Shown here: positions 47,301 through 56,600 of the stretch, in pieces | Numbering within the stretch: position 1 is the first letter of the stretch | How the letters are laid out: each line of letters opens with the position of its first letter | Source of the DNA: Branchiostoma floridae | Taxonomy: Eukaryota > Chordata > Leptocardii > Amphioxiformes > Branchiostomatidae | NCBI RefSeq assembly: GCF_000003815.2 | Contig: NC_049989.1 | Location: forward strand, 2,159,644 to 2,223,643 | DNA length: 64,000 nt | Reading direction: 5' to 3' | Notes under the pieces: model-generated | The model's database searches: none | What the model saw: the letters and a program-made list of their open reading frames with translations, nothing else | What the model was told of the DNA's origin: nothing | Made by a program: the position numbers and the translations under genes

Positions 47301-49668
47301 TAAAAAGTGATTTGCAAAGTTGTTGTTTCGTAAGTGAGCCTTACTTGTGTCTTATGCATCTCCCCAGCGCCTGGTTTAGCGCACGGTAGGCCTGGATCTC
47401 GTACCACTGTCTGCCTGTCAGCAGGCCACGGGCTCCGCTGTGCTGGTTGTTGTAGTTTTGCTTCAGCTCAACCTGGTACAACAACAACATGACAGGTCAG
47501 GAATGTTCAAGTACATGTATAGGCTCTCATGAAGATGGAGGATCAATTGCAGCTTCAACGTTTCACAAATGTTCTTCACCAGAAAGCTCAAGCATCGCTA
47601 TGCTGGTTGTTGTAGTTTTGCATCAGCTCAACCTGGTACAACAACAACTTAAATAATTTTCAATTACATATAGGCTCTTACGTACAAAGATGAACGGTCA
47701 TTTGCAGCAGTGCATTTTAGTTTCAACATTTCACAAATGTTCATCACCAGCAAGTTTTGCTTCAGCTCTACCTGGTACAACAACAACACGACAGGTCAGG
47801 AATTTTCAAGTACACGCAGGCTCTTACAATGATGAAGGATCATCTGCAGCAGCGAAAGCTTCGACATTTCACAAAATCTAATGTTCATCAGCAAGGTTTG
47901 CTTCAGCTCAACCTGGTACAACACCAACACGACAGGTCAGGAATGTTCAAGTACATGTATAGGCTCTCATGAAGATGAAGGATCAATTGCAGCTTCAACG
48001 TTTCACAAATGTTCATCACCAGAAAGCTCAAGCATCGCTATGCTGGTTGTTGTAGTTTTGCATCAGCTCAACCTGGTACAACAACAACATAAATAACTTT
48101 CAATTACATATAGGCTCTTACAAAGATGAAGGGTCATCATCACCAGCAAGTTTTGCTTCAACAACACGACGGGTCAGGAATTTTCAAGTACATGTAGGCT
48201 CTTACAATGATGAAGGATCATCTGCAGCAGTGCAAGCTTTGATATTTCACATACATGTATGTTCATCACCAGCAAGTTCAATGAAAACAAGTAGTTGCAC
48301 AGCCTTTTTGAGGTTGTAGGGGCAGTGGGTGGTTGTCTAGGGTACGGTATGGCAAGGTGGAGCCCATCCCTCTCCTTCCACCGCCTTTTACGAACTTCAA
48401 GTTAGGTACCCATTTTACACCAGCGTAGAGTGTGGAAGGCACGTACTGTGCCTAAATGGTATTGCTGATAAAAGACACCTAGCAAGAAATGTAATTCACA
48501 CCTGAAGATCCTTGAAGTTTGGGTAGGGGATGCCAACCTGAGGAAGGAAACAAAATTGAAATCAAAGTCTTGATAGTAGTGGAAGAAATAATAAAGAACT
48601 GTAACATAATATGGTAATTCAGAGATAAAATGCCTCTGTATTCAACGTTATTTATATCTTGTGTTGTCTGTATAATCTAGTTTGTAAAACAAACCTCATG
48701 TATCGTAAACAATGCTGTTATTGTATATTGTATCATTACCAAGGCCAGCCCTTGATAATGGCCTCTGACCAGTTGGGTAGCTCAGGCTGCATTTCTCTCT
48801 ATACAGCCAAATAAATCAAATCACATCAAATGGCTTATCTAAATGTTCAAAAACTGCCACCTTCCAGTATTTGAAACAACTGCAGTTTGTAGTACAACCT
48901 CCTCTGATAACACACCACAGACTCTGACACCAAGGCAAAGACATTTTCCCTGCTTACTGTAATGACAGCTCTGGCGTTGTTGTCGGCAAAATCCAGCCCC
49001 TCACTGACTTTCCCACGGCACACGGCCAGGAACAGGGCGCCGCCACGTCCGCCCCCATTCTCTGAGGATTTATGGACAAACCAGGAATTTTGTTTGTACG
49101 TCGATGAAGGTTAGACATCCAGGTAGAAGTGTGATACATTAATCATCCTTAGCAATGTTTGGGACCGAATCCTTGCCTCTACGTCACAAAGTGGCAAGGA
49201 TGAGTAACGTATCATGTTCGAGAACATTACATGTTAAGTAATTACGTTACAATACAATATGTTAAGTTAGGATTGCACTGACTCTGTCTAGTTCATATTG
49301 CACTGACAGTATTTGTTTCATTTTGTACTGATGGAGGTGACAGATAGTCGTCAAAATGTTTACGGAAGAATGTGTAATGAAGGTTGTGTAACAAAGAAGT
49401 CTTGAATCTACCAACCTGATGAAACTATTTACAGAACTTAGACTCTTATGCCGTTAAGGGCCATGTTTGGCTAATTGTAGTCAATTGAATGCAATTTTGT
49501 TCAGTCATTCAACTGGAATTTACAAAATCAAATGTTACCTGTATCTTCACTACATTTGATGGCATCATAGAACTGCTTGAGGATGTCATCAAAGTCGGCC
49601 TTGTCTCCCCCCTGTGGTTCCCTGATCACCTGTTTGTGCTCCTCTATCTGTTCCCAAAGTCTGGTCAT
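41266..49668 (-). CDS. BRIP1: BRIP1/FANCJ DNA helicase, C-terminal part (12 exons)
   Basis: The 3' part of an iron-sulfur superfamily 2 DNA helicase that in vertebrates unwinds DNA 5' to 3' in crosslink repair and at G-quadruplexes. Exons, in transcript order: 49539-49668, 48958-49061, 48502-48537, 47345-47472, 46462-46529, 46012-46132, 44062-45350, 43555-43664, 43212-43293, 42543-42758, 41987-42135, 41266-41322. All eleven junctions keep phase (2490 bases, 829 residues plus stop). The helicase core shows [25 protein letters not shown] (motif V), [31 protein letters not shown] with CIRHK (motif VI), [10 protein letters not shown] and [18 protein letters not shown], matching FANCJ rather than RTEL1 or XPD. 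After it come a long polar disordered tail and a Cys-containing module. The ATP-binding, iron-sulfur and DEAH exons are not seen between 49.7 and 64 kb. Confidence 0.93.
41408..41590 (+). repeat. tRNA-derived SINE
   Basis: B box ccttggttcgaatccctg, then the shared SINE body ggaaaggcacttgacac and atgagtacccagcttc. Lies in a BRIP1 intron, antisense to the gene. Confidence 0.7.
41858..41912 (+). repeat. GTGTTACGCC dispersed repeat
   Basis: ctggtgtgttacgccgaaca, then gcggttatactggctatata, match 9179-9230. Confidence 0.7.
41987..42135 (-). CDS. BRIP1: BRIP1 exon with second CxxC
   Basis: Acceptor ttttttcag; donor AAG|GTATGT; phase 1 in, 0 out. Encodes [15 protein letters not shown] and [11 protein letters not shown]. 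The CAGC motif with the following LGF resembles zinc-anchor folds in general; no specific family is claimed. Confidence 0.8.
42543..42758 (-). CDS. BRIP1: BRIP1 exon, basic linker
   Basis: Acceptor tctcttcag; donor AGAG|GTTGAT; phase 1 both sides. Polar and basic, with one CQC motif ([10 protein letters not shown]). Confidence 0.8.
43212..43293 (-). CDS. BRIP1: BRIP1 exon with first CxxC
   Basis: Acceptor tatgtgtag; donor GAAG|GTAACT; phase 0 in, 1 out. Encodes [19 protein letters not shown]. The CIMCG motif is typical of a metal-binding knuckle. Confidence 0.8.
43555..43664 (-). CDS. BRIP1: BRIP1 exon, acidic/basic linker
   Basis: Acceptor atctcctcag; donor CAAG|GTCAGG; phase 1 in, 0 out. 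Encodes [15 protein letters not shown], then [17 protein letters not shown]. Confidence 0.82.
43690..43925 (+). repeat. tRNA-derived SINE
   Basis: tggctcgagatcgagaggtc, then B box aggggttcgattcctg and body gggaaaggcactttacatga. Antisense in a BRIP1 intron, with an inverted relative at 48345-48470. Confidence 0.75.
44062..45350 (-). CDS. BRIP1: BRIP1 large exon, disordered tail
   Basis: A 1289 bp exon, unusually long for this gene. Acceptor tttctccag; donor CCAG|GTAACT; phase 2 in, 1 out. The product is Ser-, Lys-, Glu- and Asp-rich without predicted fold. It has several SP/TP sites (STPNDG, STPVGDR, IPTPKGK) and basic runs such as KKSTEKRR, consistent with a regulated, nuclear tail. It also carries a short motif, KLNAFQH / KLKALFK / KVNALFK, three times. 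Confidence 0.92.
45788..45971. mobile_element. 184 bp MITE in BRIP1 intron
   Basis: Ends gtcacatttccaa and ttggaaatgtgac are exact inverted complements. Confidence 0.8.
46012..46132 (-). CDS. BRIP1: BRIP1 exon, end of helicase core
   Basis: Acceptor acccttgcag; donor GATAG|GTAATG; phase 1 in, 2 out. Encodes [17 protein letters not shown], closely matching vertebrate FANCJ just after motif VI. Confidence 0.93.
46462..46529 (-). CDS. BRIP1: BRIP1 exon with [10 protein letters not shown]
   Basis: Acceptor tttttttccag; donor AAAG|GTGGAC; phase 2 in, 1 out. Encodes [20 protein letters not shown]. Confidence 0.95.
46600..46750 (-). pseudogene. LINE ORF2 C-terminal relic
   Basis: Second copy of the 35735-35910 sequence (ttggggagccacagaagatc, cccattctctgatatcatcc). 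Frames broken on the minus strand. Confidence 0.55.
47020..47220 (-). pseudogene. Duplicated, broken copy of a BRIP1 exon
   Basis: 47155-47212 copies most of exon 47345-47472 ([15 protein letters not shown]) and its intron flank, spaced 204 bp from the original. About 15 bases holding the exon end and donor are missing, a stop follows GR, and the exon's upstream half is absent. The flank phrase ctttgaaacttgaaaagtga appears three times between 47030 and 47315, so the block has duplicated more than once. Confidence 0.85.
47345..47472 (-). CDS. BRIP1: BRIP1 exon with motif VI
   Basis: Acceptor gttgtaccag; donor ACAA|GTAAGG; phase 0 in, 2 out. Encodes [18 protein letters not shown], then [19 protein letters not shown] and CIRHK. 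The Q-x2-G-R-x-x-R arginine-finger motif VI is intact. Confidence 0.95.
47440..48283. repeat. Tandem array containing copies of a BRIP1 exon start
   Basis: Six units of about 110-160 bp begin near 47440, 47600, 47753, 47896, 48041 and 48150. Units 1-3 resemble units 4-6 in order, so the array is a higher-order repeat of about 450 bp in two copies. Units 1 to 5 carry the splice acceptor and first codons of exon 47345-47472 (minus strand: gttgtaccaggttgagctg or close). Only unit 1 leads into the full exon. Confidence 0.9.
48345..48470 (-). repeat. SINE fragment
   Basis: Inverted match to 43770-43865 (ccttccaccgcctttta, aggtacccatttta, ggaaggcac). Confidence 0.65.
48502..48537 (-). CDS. BRIP1: BRIP1 36 bp micro-exon
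   Basis: Acceptor ttcctcag; donor CAG|GTGTGA; twelve codons, [12 protein letters not shown], phase 0 both sides. The peptide matches the conserved FANCJ stretch between motifs V and VI, so the exon is real despite its size. Confidence 0.93.
48690..48835 (+). repeat. LINE 3' tail relic
   Basis: Ends ccaaataaatcaaatcacat, with an AATAAA and a repeating caaat tail. Typical of a truncated retroposon; no coding left. Confidence 0.5.
48958..49061 (-). CDS. BRIP1: BRIP1 exon with motif V
   Basis: Acceptor aatcctcag; donor ATTACA|GTAAGC; phase 1 in, 0 out. Encodes [18 protein letters not shown], then [10 protein letters not shown], nearly identical to vertebrate FANCJ. Confidence 0.95.
49097..49142 (+). 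mobile_element. End fragment of the GATGAAGGTTAGACATCC transposon
   Basis: tacgtcgatgaaggttagac and atccaggtag match the end of 21384-22155. It lies 35 bases from a BRIP1 exon. Confidence 0.7.
49539..49668 (-). CDS. BRIP1: BRIP1 most upstream exon in window
   Basis: Acceptor gttgttcccag; donor ACAG|GTAACA; phase 0 in, 1 out. Encodes [19 protein letters not shown], then [19 protein letters not shown]. This is FANCJ helicase domain 2, so all of domain 1 must lie upstream on the minus strand, beyond the LINE. The first codon is ATG by chance of the split; it is not taken as the start. Confidence 0.92.
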
Positions 49669-50281
49669 CTGGGAACAACATCGACAATTGAGTTAGAAAA
49701 CATGACACTGTACATTGTAAATTGATACTTTCTTATGGGATTTAGCTTCAAGGTTTCAAGAAGGATAAAAGAGTTTTGTGGTAAAACTAACAGCTGCAGC
49801 ATCTTTAAGGTAAAGATATGCTAGTAATTCATTGAAATGCAAATCAACTGTCATAAATTGAGAGAGTCATTGCGAAAATGAAACCACTACCAGGCATTGC
49901 ACAAACTATGTGTCCTTGAAATAATCATTCGAATCTTTTTGAAGACTTCTTTCTAACATTGCAGAATAAAAGTACATTGTATATGTGTAATCTTCTGTTG
50001 ATGTGAAGCATACTAGTTAAGACAGGGATTTAATTTTACAGCATGTCAGGGAGGAAAGAAGTTTTTATGGGTTTTAAGTTTGGGGGTGAAAGAATACTGT
50101 TGATGTAGCTGGTGTAACACAAAATACACACAAAACCACCAAGAGATCCAAGATGGCGGCGATAGAGTGACGTGAGTCGGGCAGCTCCGAGAGTTTGTTA
50201 CCTGTCCGAGCTTCTAAAGTGTGCAGGCGGTCCTCATTTTTTGGAAACGGTATTTCTGCTACGTCTAGACTTCACTGCTGA

Positions 50282-51169
50282 ATGGGCAAAAGGAATAGAG
50301 GGTCTACCGGCTCCAGTGCTGGTGAAACCAGCCCGTCTCAGCAAAACCCCCCTCCCAAGACCCCAAAAATGGCGGCTAAGGAAATCGACGCTGCTACAGT
50401 ATGCGAGGTGAGTCTGAAATCCCTCTCACCAGAGCTACAGGCACTTGCTCAAATCATCCTGTCACAAGTTAAAAAGACTGTCGTAGCGGAATTCAACTCT
50501 ATGGGGGACAAACTTTCGTCACAAATACGTTCTCTGGATACAAAACTGGAAAATCTGACTACCGATGTGAACGCGATGCGGGATCGGGTGCGTGAGCTGG
50601 AGTCCGCCGCGGAGTTCCAGGAGAGTGAGGTGAAGCGACTGAGTGACTCCCTTCAGGAGGAACGTCGTGAGAGAGCGAAAGCGGTTCTTTTGAGTGAGAG
50701 ATACTCTATGAAAGCTGATGTGATCATAAGGGGCATCCCGTGTAGTAAAGAGGAGGACTGTTTTCAAGTATTCACAGGCTTCCTAGTCAACGAACTGGGG
50801 TTTGATTCGAGTATTGCTATGCCTATCGTCGCCGCTCACAGGCTTGCTAAGCCATCATCTGCCAAGCCAGACCCACCTTTGCTTGTTCGTTTTGTCAGCT
50901 ACCATGACAAGGATCGTGTGTTACAAGCTGGCCGTAATATGCGTGTTAGAAACAAGTTTGTGGTGCATGAACATTTGCCGCCCCCCCTACAGGCTGCACG
51001 GTCTAAACTGATACCAGATAGGAATGCGGAAGTGGACAAGGCCAGGCGCAGCAACATGAAAGTCAACGCTTCAATCAGGGTGCCTCCCAAAAGTACTTTC
51101 GCTGTGTTGGTAGTCAACGGGATGGAGAAGAAACGTGTGGATGCGCTAGATCTTATCCTGTCTTCGTAG
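50282..51169 (+). CDS. LINE ORF1 RNA-binding protein
   Basis: A 295-residue protein with the L1 ORF1p layout. It has a basic, Ser/Pro-rich N-terminus, a coiled coil at about residues 60-135 (heptads in SLDTKLENLTTDVNAM and RVRELESAAEFQ), an RRM-like middle (MKADVIIRGIPCS, residues 140-220, with LLVRFVSYHDKDRVL) and a C-terminal domain. In the family it forms trimers that coat the element's RNA and act as a nucleic-acid chaperone. No stop or frameshift is present. Confidence 0.88.
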   Translation: MGKRNRGSTGSSAGETSPSQQNPPPKTPKMAAKEIDAATVCEVSLKSLSPELQALAQIILSQVKKTVVAEFNSMGDKLSSQIRSLDTKLENLTTDVNAMRDRVRELESAAEFQESEVKRLSDSLQEERRERAKAVLLSERYSMKADVIIRGIPCSKEEDCFQVFTGFLVNELGFDSSIAMPIVAAHRLAKPSSAKPDPPLLVRFVSYHDKDRVLQAGRNMRVRNKFVVHEHLPPPLQAARSKLIPDRNAEVDKARRSNMKVNASIRVPPKSTFAVLVVNGMEKKRVDALDLILSS

Positions 51170-52480
51170 AATGAACTTGAATGACTCAACATGATTGACT
51201 TAGCCCACCTGATGAACCATGCATGAGCAATGTCTTCTGGACGGCGGAGACGAATTTGCATTAAAATGTTGTTATCTCCACAAAGTGTGTCTGAAGAATT
51301 TTTGACAGGTGTAAAACAGTGTTTCTTGGCCATAGGGGCTGATTTGTTATTATTGTCCTTCATTCTCATGTCACGCTGTGACTGACTTGTGACTGACTTG
51401 TGTTAAGTTATATCTTTGATTTATTTCTGTTCTGATTCTGTTCTTGTCCAATGATTCTGACATTAACATACAGGATTAAATACTTATTCTGTTTAGTTTG
51501 CATGGGAATGGAAATGATATTGTTTTTGATCCGAATAGTTATTTTTGTTGTGCTTGTTATTGACAATTTGCTCCTCTGGACTTAAAACGATTAATTATAA
51601 TGGAGCGAATGCCCAGATACCACCGGAAAAAGAAAATGATCTTGGATTCTCAGTTGTATACCATTATGTATATTCTTTTGTACTACAGGGTAGCTGATAC
51701 CCTGTCTGTCTGTCTGTTTATTTTTTGGTGTTATTATGAAGACCTCCCTTTTGTAGTATTCATGGCCACCCTTAATAAGTTTTATGTTACTGTTATTTCT
51801 CTTTTGACCTATACTGATTTAATTCCTACTAATGTTCCAGCTATCAGTAAATCAACTCAAGCCGATATGTTACATGGCTTTGATTCATATTGATTTTATA
51901 TCATCTACTATAGCTACCAACTCTAAGCTAACACAAGTTATGTCTCATGATTTTGTTGTTACTTGCTTGATTATTACTGAATTGGTTCCTGTTATTTTGG
52001 CAACCGCTGTTGAACTGAACACTAATTTATGTTGGCACTTTATTGTTTCTACTTAATTGATATTGATATTGAGTTCATTTCTGTTATCAAGCTAACTCCA
52101 TTTCTGGTTCGTGACGTTACCCCTCATTTTGTTCACATTGAGTTCATAGCGGTTGCTATGGTAACCATGACTGAGCTAACACCAGTTATGATTTTTGTTC
52201 ATATTGCCTCTTATTGCACGATTTATGGTTACAAATTTATGATTTTGCAATTGAGTTCACTTGAATCATTGTATGAATTGTTCTGTTATTTTGTTTCTAT
52301 TATCTTTATTCTGATTCATTTTCACTGCTTTACATTTTTATGTTTATGTTTGATGGTTCCCCAAGTTTATTTTACTTATAGTTATGTACCAGCAGTATCA
52401 CCTGAGAGAATCCTGTGCTCCGATGACCTGACCCAGCTTTCCTCTCCGAGAAGTTTTAACTCCCAGAGAATATCATCAAT
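51170..52480 (+). other. LINE spacer between ORF1 and ORF2
   Basis: T-rich, 1.3 kb, with three short open frames rich in Ile, Leu and Phe and no known domain. Such a long inter-ORF gap is unusual for mammalian L1. Its job, if any (for example internal translation initiation of ORF2), is unknown. Confidence 0.6.
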
Positions 52481-55400
52481 ATGTCTAAGGTAGAGTGTCG
52501 GATTTCTAGTTACAATTGTAACGGGCTGGGGATTTTCACAAGCGAATGGGACTTTTTACCTGGTTAAGTGACAAACCTTACCACTTATATTGTATACAAG
52601 AAACACACACAACTGTAAGAGATGAAAAAAGATGGCAGAACGAATGGGGTGGACAAATATATTTCTCCCATGGTACTTCAAATCAAAGAGGGGTAGCTAT
52701 TTTGATAAAGAGTAGCGCCAGCGTTCAGGTTCATCAGGTTAAAACGGATGAAAGTGGACGGTGGATTGTGTTAGACATCGAGGTAGACAATTTACATTTT
52801 TGTCTTGTGAAGTTATATGCTCCAAATGATGACTGTCCGTCCTTTTTTAAGGAATTAGAAGAAGCTATAGATACATTTGAGATTAGTAATGAACATTTAG
52901 TTGTGGTGGGAGATTTTAATACAGTGCAGAATTCAGCTATGGATAGATCAGGTGCTCGACTTCGAAATTATCACCCTAACGCACTAGAAGCTATTTCGGA
53001 GCTAAAAGGAAAATTCGACTTGCATGATGTGTGGCGTTTTAGAAACCCTAATGTTGTTCGGTATACATGGCGCCGGGGGCTCTACGCTAGTAGGCTAGAT
53101 TATTTTCTGATATCCTTTTCATTATTAAACAGAGTTACTAAGTGTTCTATTGCTGACAAATTTAGATCTGATCACAATTTAATCACCTTGTCTTTTGTTA
53201 CGGCGGATTTCCCACGAGGGCCTGGCTACTGGCAATTTAATCAATCCCTTCTTGATGACAAACTTTTTCTTGTACAGACCAAACAAATTATGTCAGAATT
53301 TTTTAAAAACAACGTCAACACCGTAAATCCTCAAATTGTCTGGGATACGGCAAAGTGCTTTTTTCGTGGTCACTGTATTAAATTTAGTAGCTGGAGAAAA
53401 AAAAAATACCTGATGAAAGAAAAAGAACTGATTGACGAAATTAATATGTTGCAGAGTCAAATTGATAGTGTCGCCTCTCCCCCACCCGCCCAATTAGATG
53501 AATTAATTTATAAACAAAAGTTATTAGAATCTTTATATCATGAACGACTTAATGGTATCTTGTTAAGGTCAAAATCACGTTGGATGGAGCTGGGGGAAAA
53601 GTGCACTAAATATTTTATAAATCTAATTCACCGTAATTATACAAGAAAAAATATACAACGACTCAAAAGGCCCTCGGGGGAGGTAACTTCTAACCCAAAA
53701 GACATTCTTTCTGATCAGGTTAATTTTTATTCTGAACTGTACTCTTTTGAAGATATTCCAATGCCTCTTTCTGATGTAAATTGTGATGGTTTTTTCCCCG
53801 AGGACTATGGTAAACGTTTATCAGATGAGCAACAGCAACTTTGTGAAGGTCTAATAACCGAAGAAGAATTGAAAAATGCAATACATTCATTTCAGGCTGG
53901 GAAATCACCAGGGATTGATGGTATACCTATAGAAGTCTATAAGATTTTTTTTGATGTCTTTAAAATACCAATGTTAACATGTTTTAATTATTCATTTGGT
54001 AATGGATGTCTCTCAGAAACTCAAAGAAAAGGACTTATTTCATTGCTACTCAAAAAAGACAGTAAAGGTATAGACAAGGACCCAACTGCCATGGGGAATT
54101 GGCGCCCCCTTACCCTTTTAGGTTGTGACACAAGAATACTTTCCAAATGCATATCTTTGAGAATCAAACATGTAATTACGGACATAATTGAACAGGATCA
54201 GACAGGGTTTATTAAGGATAGGTATATAGGCGACAATATTAGAAGACTAATAGACACAATAGAACATTACGATCAAGAGAGTAAACCTGGATTAATATTT
54301 GTAGCTGATTTTAAAAAAGCATTTGACACGTTAAGGTGGGATTTCATGTTTAAAGCTTTAGAATTTTTCAACTTTGGTCCACAGCTAATTACATGGGTAA
54401 AGGTCTTATATGAAAAAACAAAGAGTTGCGTCATAAACAGCGGTTATATTTCAGACCCCTTCATTTTAAGTCGCGGAGTTCGCCAAGGATGTCCATTGTC
54501 CCCATATCTTTTTCTCATGGCGGTTGAGATTCTTGCTATTAAGATTAGGTCTAATCCTTCTATTCGGGGTTTAAAGATATATGAAAAGATTACAAAGATA
54601 TCGCAGTACGCCGACGATTCAAATTTTCCATTCGAACCAAAGCTAGAATCATTTTATGCCTTGTTGTCTGATTTAGAGCGTTTTTCCAATATCTCAGGTC
54701 TTTCTTTGAATGTAGATAAATGCAAAATATTACGATTAGGTCCCTTAAAATCCACGAATTTTCGTTTGCCCACTCATCTACCGATACAGTGGGTTGACGG
54801 GGATGTTGACCTACTGGGTATCAATATTCCTGTTGATCTAAATTTAATTACAAGCGTTAATTTCGAACCCCGATTGGAAAGATTAGATAGACTATTGCGA
54901 CCTATGAAGAATAAATATCTGTCCCTGTATGGTAAAATTGTTATTATTAACACCTTGGTGGTTCCCCAATTTACAAATCTATTTCAAGTCTTACCATCCC
55001 CTAACGATTCCTTTTTCAAAGTATATGAAAAGAAGATATTTTCTTTTATTTGGGACAACGGTCCTGAACGAGTTGCACGGAAGGTTTTATACAATACATC
55101 GGAAAATGGAGGACTAAATTTAAAAAACTTACGCGCATTCAACACTTCTATAAAAGCTTCATGGGTACCTAAACTTTATTCTCATCCCGAATGGTTTTCC
55201 TCCTGGGTAACAGTCTTCCATCCTCAACTTAGTCATAGTTTATTTCCTTTTTACCAGCTGTCCTCGGTGATAAACCTTTGTTTAAAAGGATTTTTTTCTG
55301 AAGTTTTTATGGCCTGGTTTCAATTTCAGCACGTAGAGCCCACGACGCCGGCAAATATACGACAACAAGTAATTTGTTTAAACTCTAATATTATCATTGA

Positions 55401-56256
55401 TGGTAAAACTGTTTGTTTGACAGCTTTTATGAATAGGAATATATATTTCATAAATGATTTGCTGTCCCCGGACGGCAATTTTATGTCTTATGATGAATTC
55501 AGTACAAATTTCCCAAATGCTTGTGACCAACATAGATATCTACAACTTATTTCAGCTATTCCCGGTAAATGGAAAAAAATACTTAGTACTGAGAAGCGTA
55601 AAGACCTTGTGTGCCTGCCCTTTCAAAAAAATTATAAATGGTTACGAAATATAAAAATCAATAAAAGCATGTATATCTACTTTCTTACGTCCATGAACGA
55701 GGTCAGCCTTGCACACAAGACTAGACTTTCTTGGTTCTATTATTTTGACAAACCTATACCATGGCGAGATGTATTTACAAACTTATATAGATGTACTATT
55801 GATCCAAGTACTAGATATTTTCAATACCGATTAATTAATAAATTTTTACCTTGTAACAAAATTCTACATATATGGAAATTAATAGACTCTAGCTCTTGTT
55901 CTTTCTGTCATGACGATGTAGAATCCTATGTTCATATTTTCTGGGAGTGTCCACATGTAGTATCATTTTGGAATGATGTAAAAAATTGGTTGAAAGTAGA
56001 AACTTCTATAGAGTGCTACCTAAATTCCTTTATTATCATATTTGGAGATACATGTAACGATGCGCCCCCCCTGAAAAATTTGATTATTTTGTTAGGTAAA
56101 GTTTTCATCTTCCGGTGTAGACGCTTAAAAATGATAAACTTCCAGGCCTTTAAAAGACTAATATCTACTTTTGAAAAAACTGAACGTCTCATTGCATCTC
56201 GGAGAGGGAAGCTGGAGAAGCATCGGGGTAAGTGGGGAACTTTGTGTTTAATTTGA
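52481..56256 (+). CDS. LINE ORF2 endonuclease/reverse transcriptase, one frameshift
   Basis: The natural start is probably ATG 52481. That frame reads through the endonuclease opening SYNCNGLG and stops at 52566, and the long frame (1236 residues) takes over at about 52530, so one base of the G run near 52527-52531 seems missing. Residue numbers are from 52546. AP endonuclease: YCIQETHT, VVVGDFNTV (about 120), SRLDYFLIS, SDHNLITLSF. Reverse transcriptase: GKSPGIDGIP, WRPLTLLGCD, QTGFIKDRYIGDNI, FVADFKKAFDTLRW (585), RGVRQGCPLSP, QYADDS (about 688; the active-site YADD). The C-terminal CCHC-type knuckle CSFCHDDVESYVHIFWECPH starts at 1118. The family nicks target DNA and primes reverse transcription there. 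L1 or Tx1 clade is judged from domain order. Confidence 0.88.
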
Positions 56257-56600
56257 TTTTGAAATGTAGAAATAATCATGAAAGAATATAGAAATGACGT
56301 GATAATGATATTTGATTACAATACTGAAATGATTATGCGAGTAATGATACAATGCTTATATGAAAAGATGACATGTAATGTGATAAAATGATATGTAATG
56401 ATTTGATAACTAAAATGAATAACGTTAGTAATGACATAATAATAATCATATTATATGAGCTGTTAAGTTTACAATGTGGCTGTTAGACTTGGATAGGTTA
56501 ATATTTAAGGGAGGTTCTTCATTTTCTGTTGTGTGACTGTTATATTTATCAGTGAAAATATAATAAAGAATTATAAAAAAAAAAACAAAAAAAAACACTA

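Larger units (their letters stand above)
50145..56596 (+). mobile_element. Near-intact L1/Tx1-type LINE, ~6.45 kb
   Basis: Runs from a short 5' untranslated region (about 50145-50281) through ORF1, a 1.3 kb spacer, ORF2, AATAAA at 56562-56567 and an A-rich tail at 56574-56596. The 5' end carries ccaagatggcggc, the YY1 core known from mammalian L1 promoters. Target-site duplications were searched for by eye and not found, so the exact 5' limit is uncertain. It lies antisense to BRIP1 in one of its introns. Confidence 0.9.

Noticed and set aside
47690-48096. Several short plus-strand frames with recurring peptides
   Set aside because: They are translations of the tandem array on the strand opposite BRIP1.
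52029-52493. 154-codon frame before LINE ORF2
   Set aside because: Hydrophobic, T-rich-derived sequence with no domain; most likely spacer.
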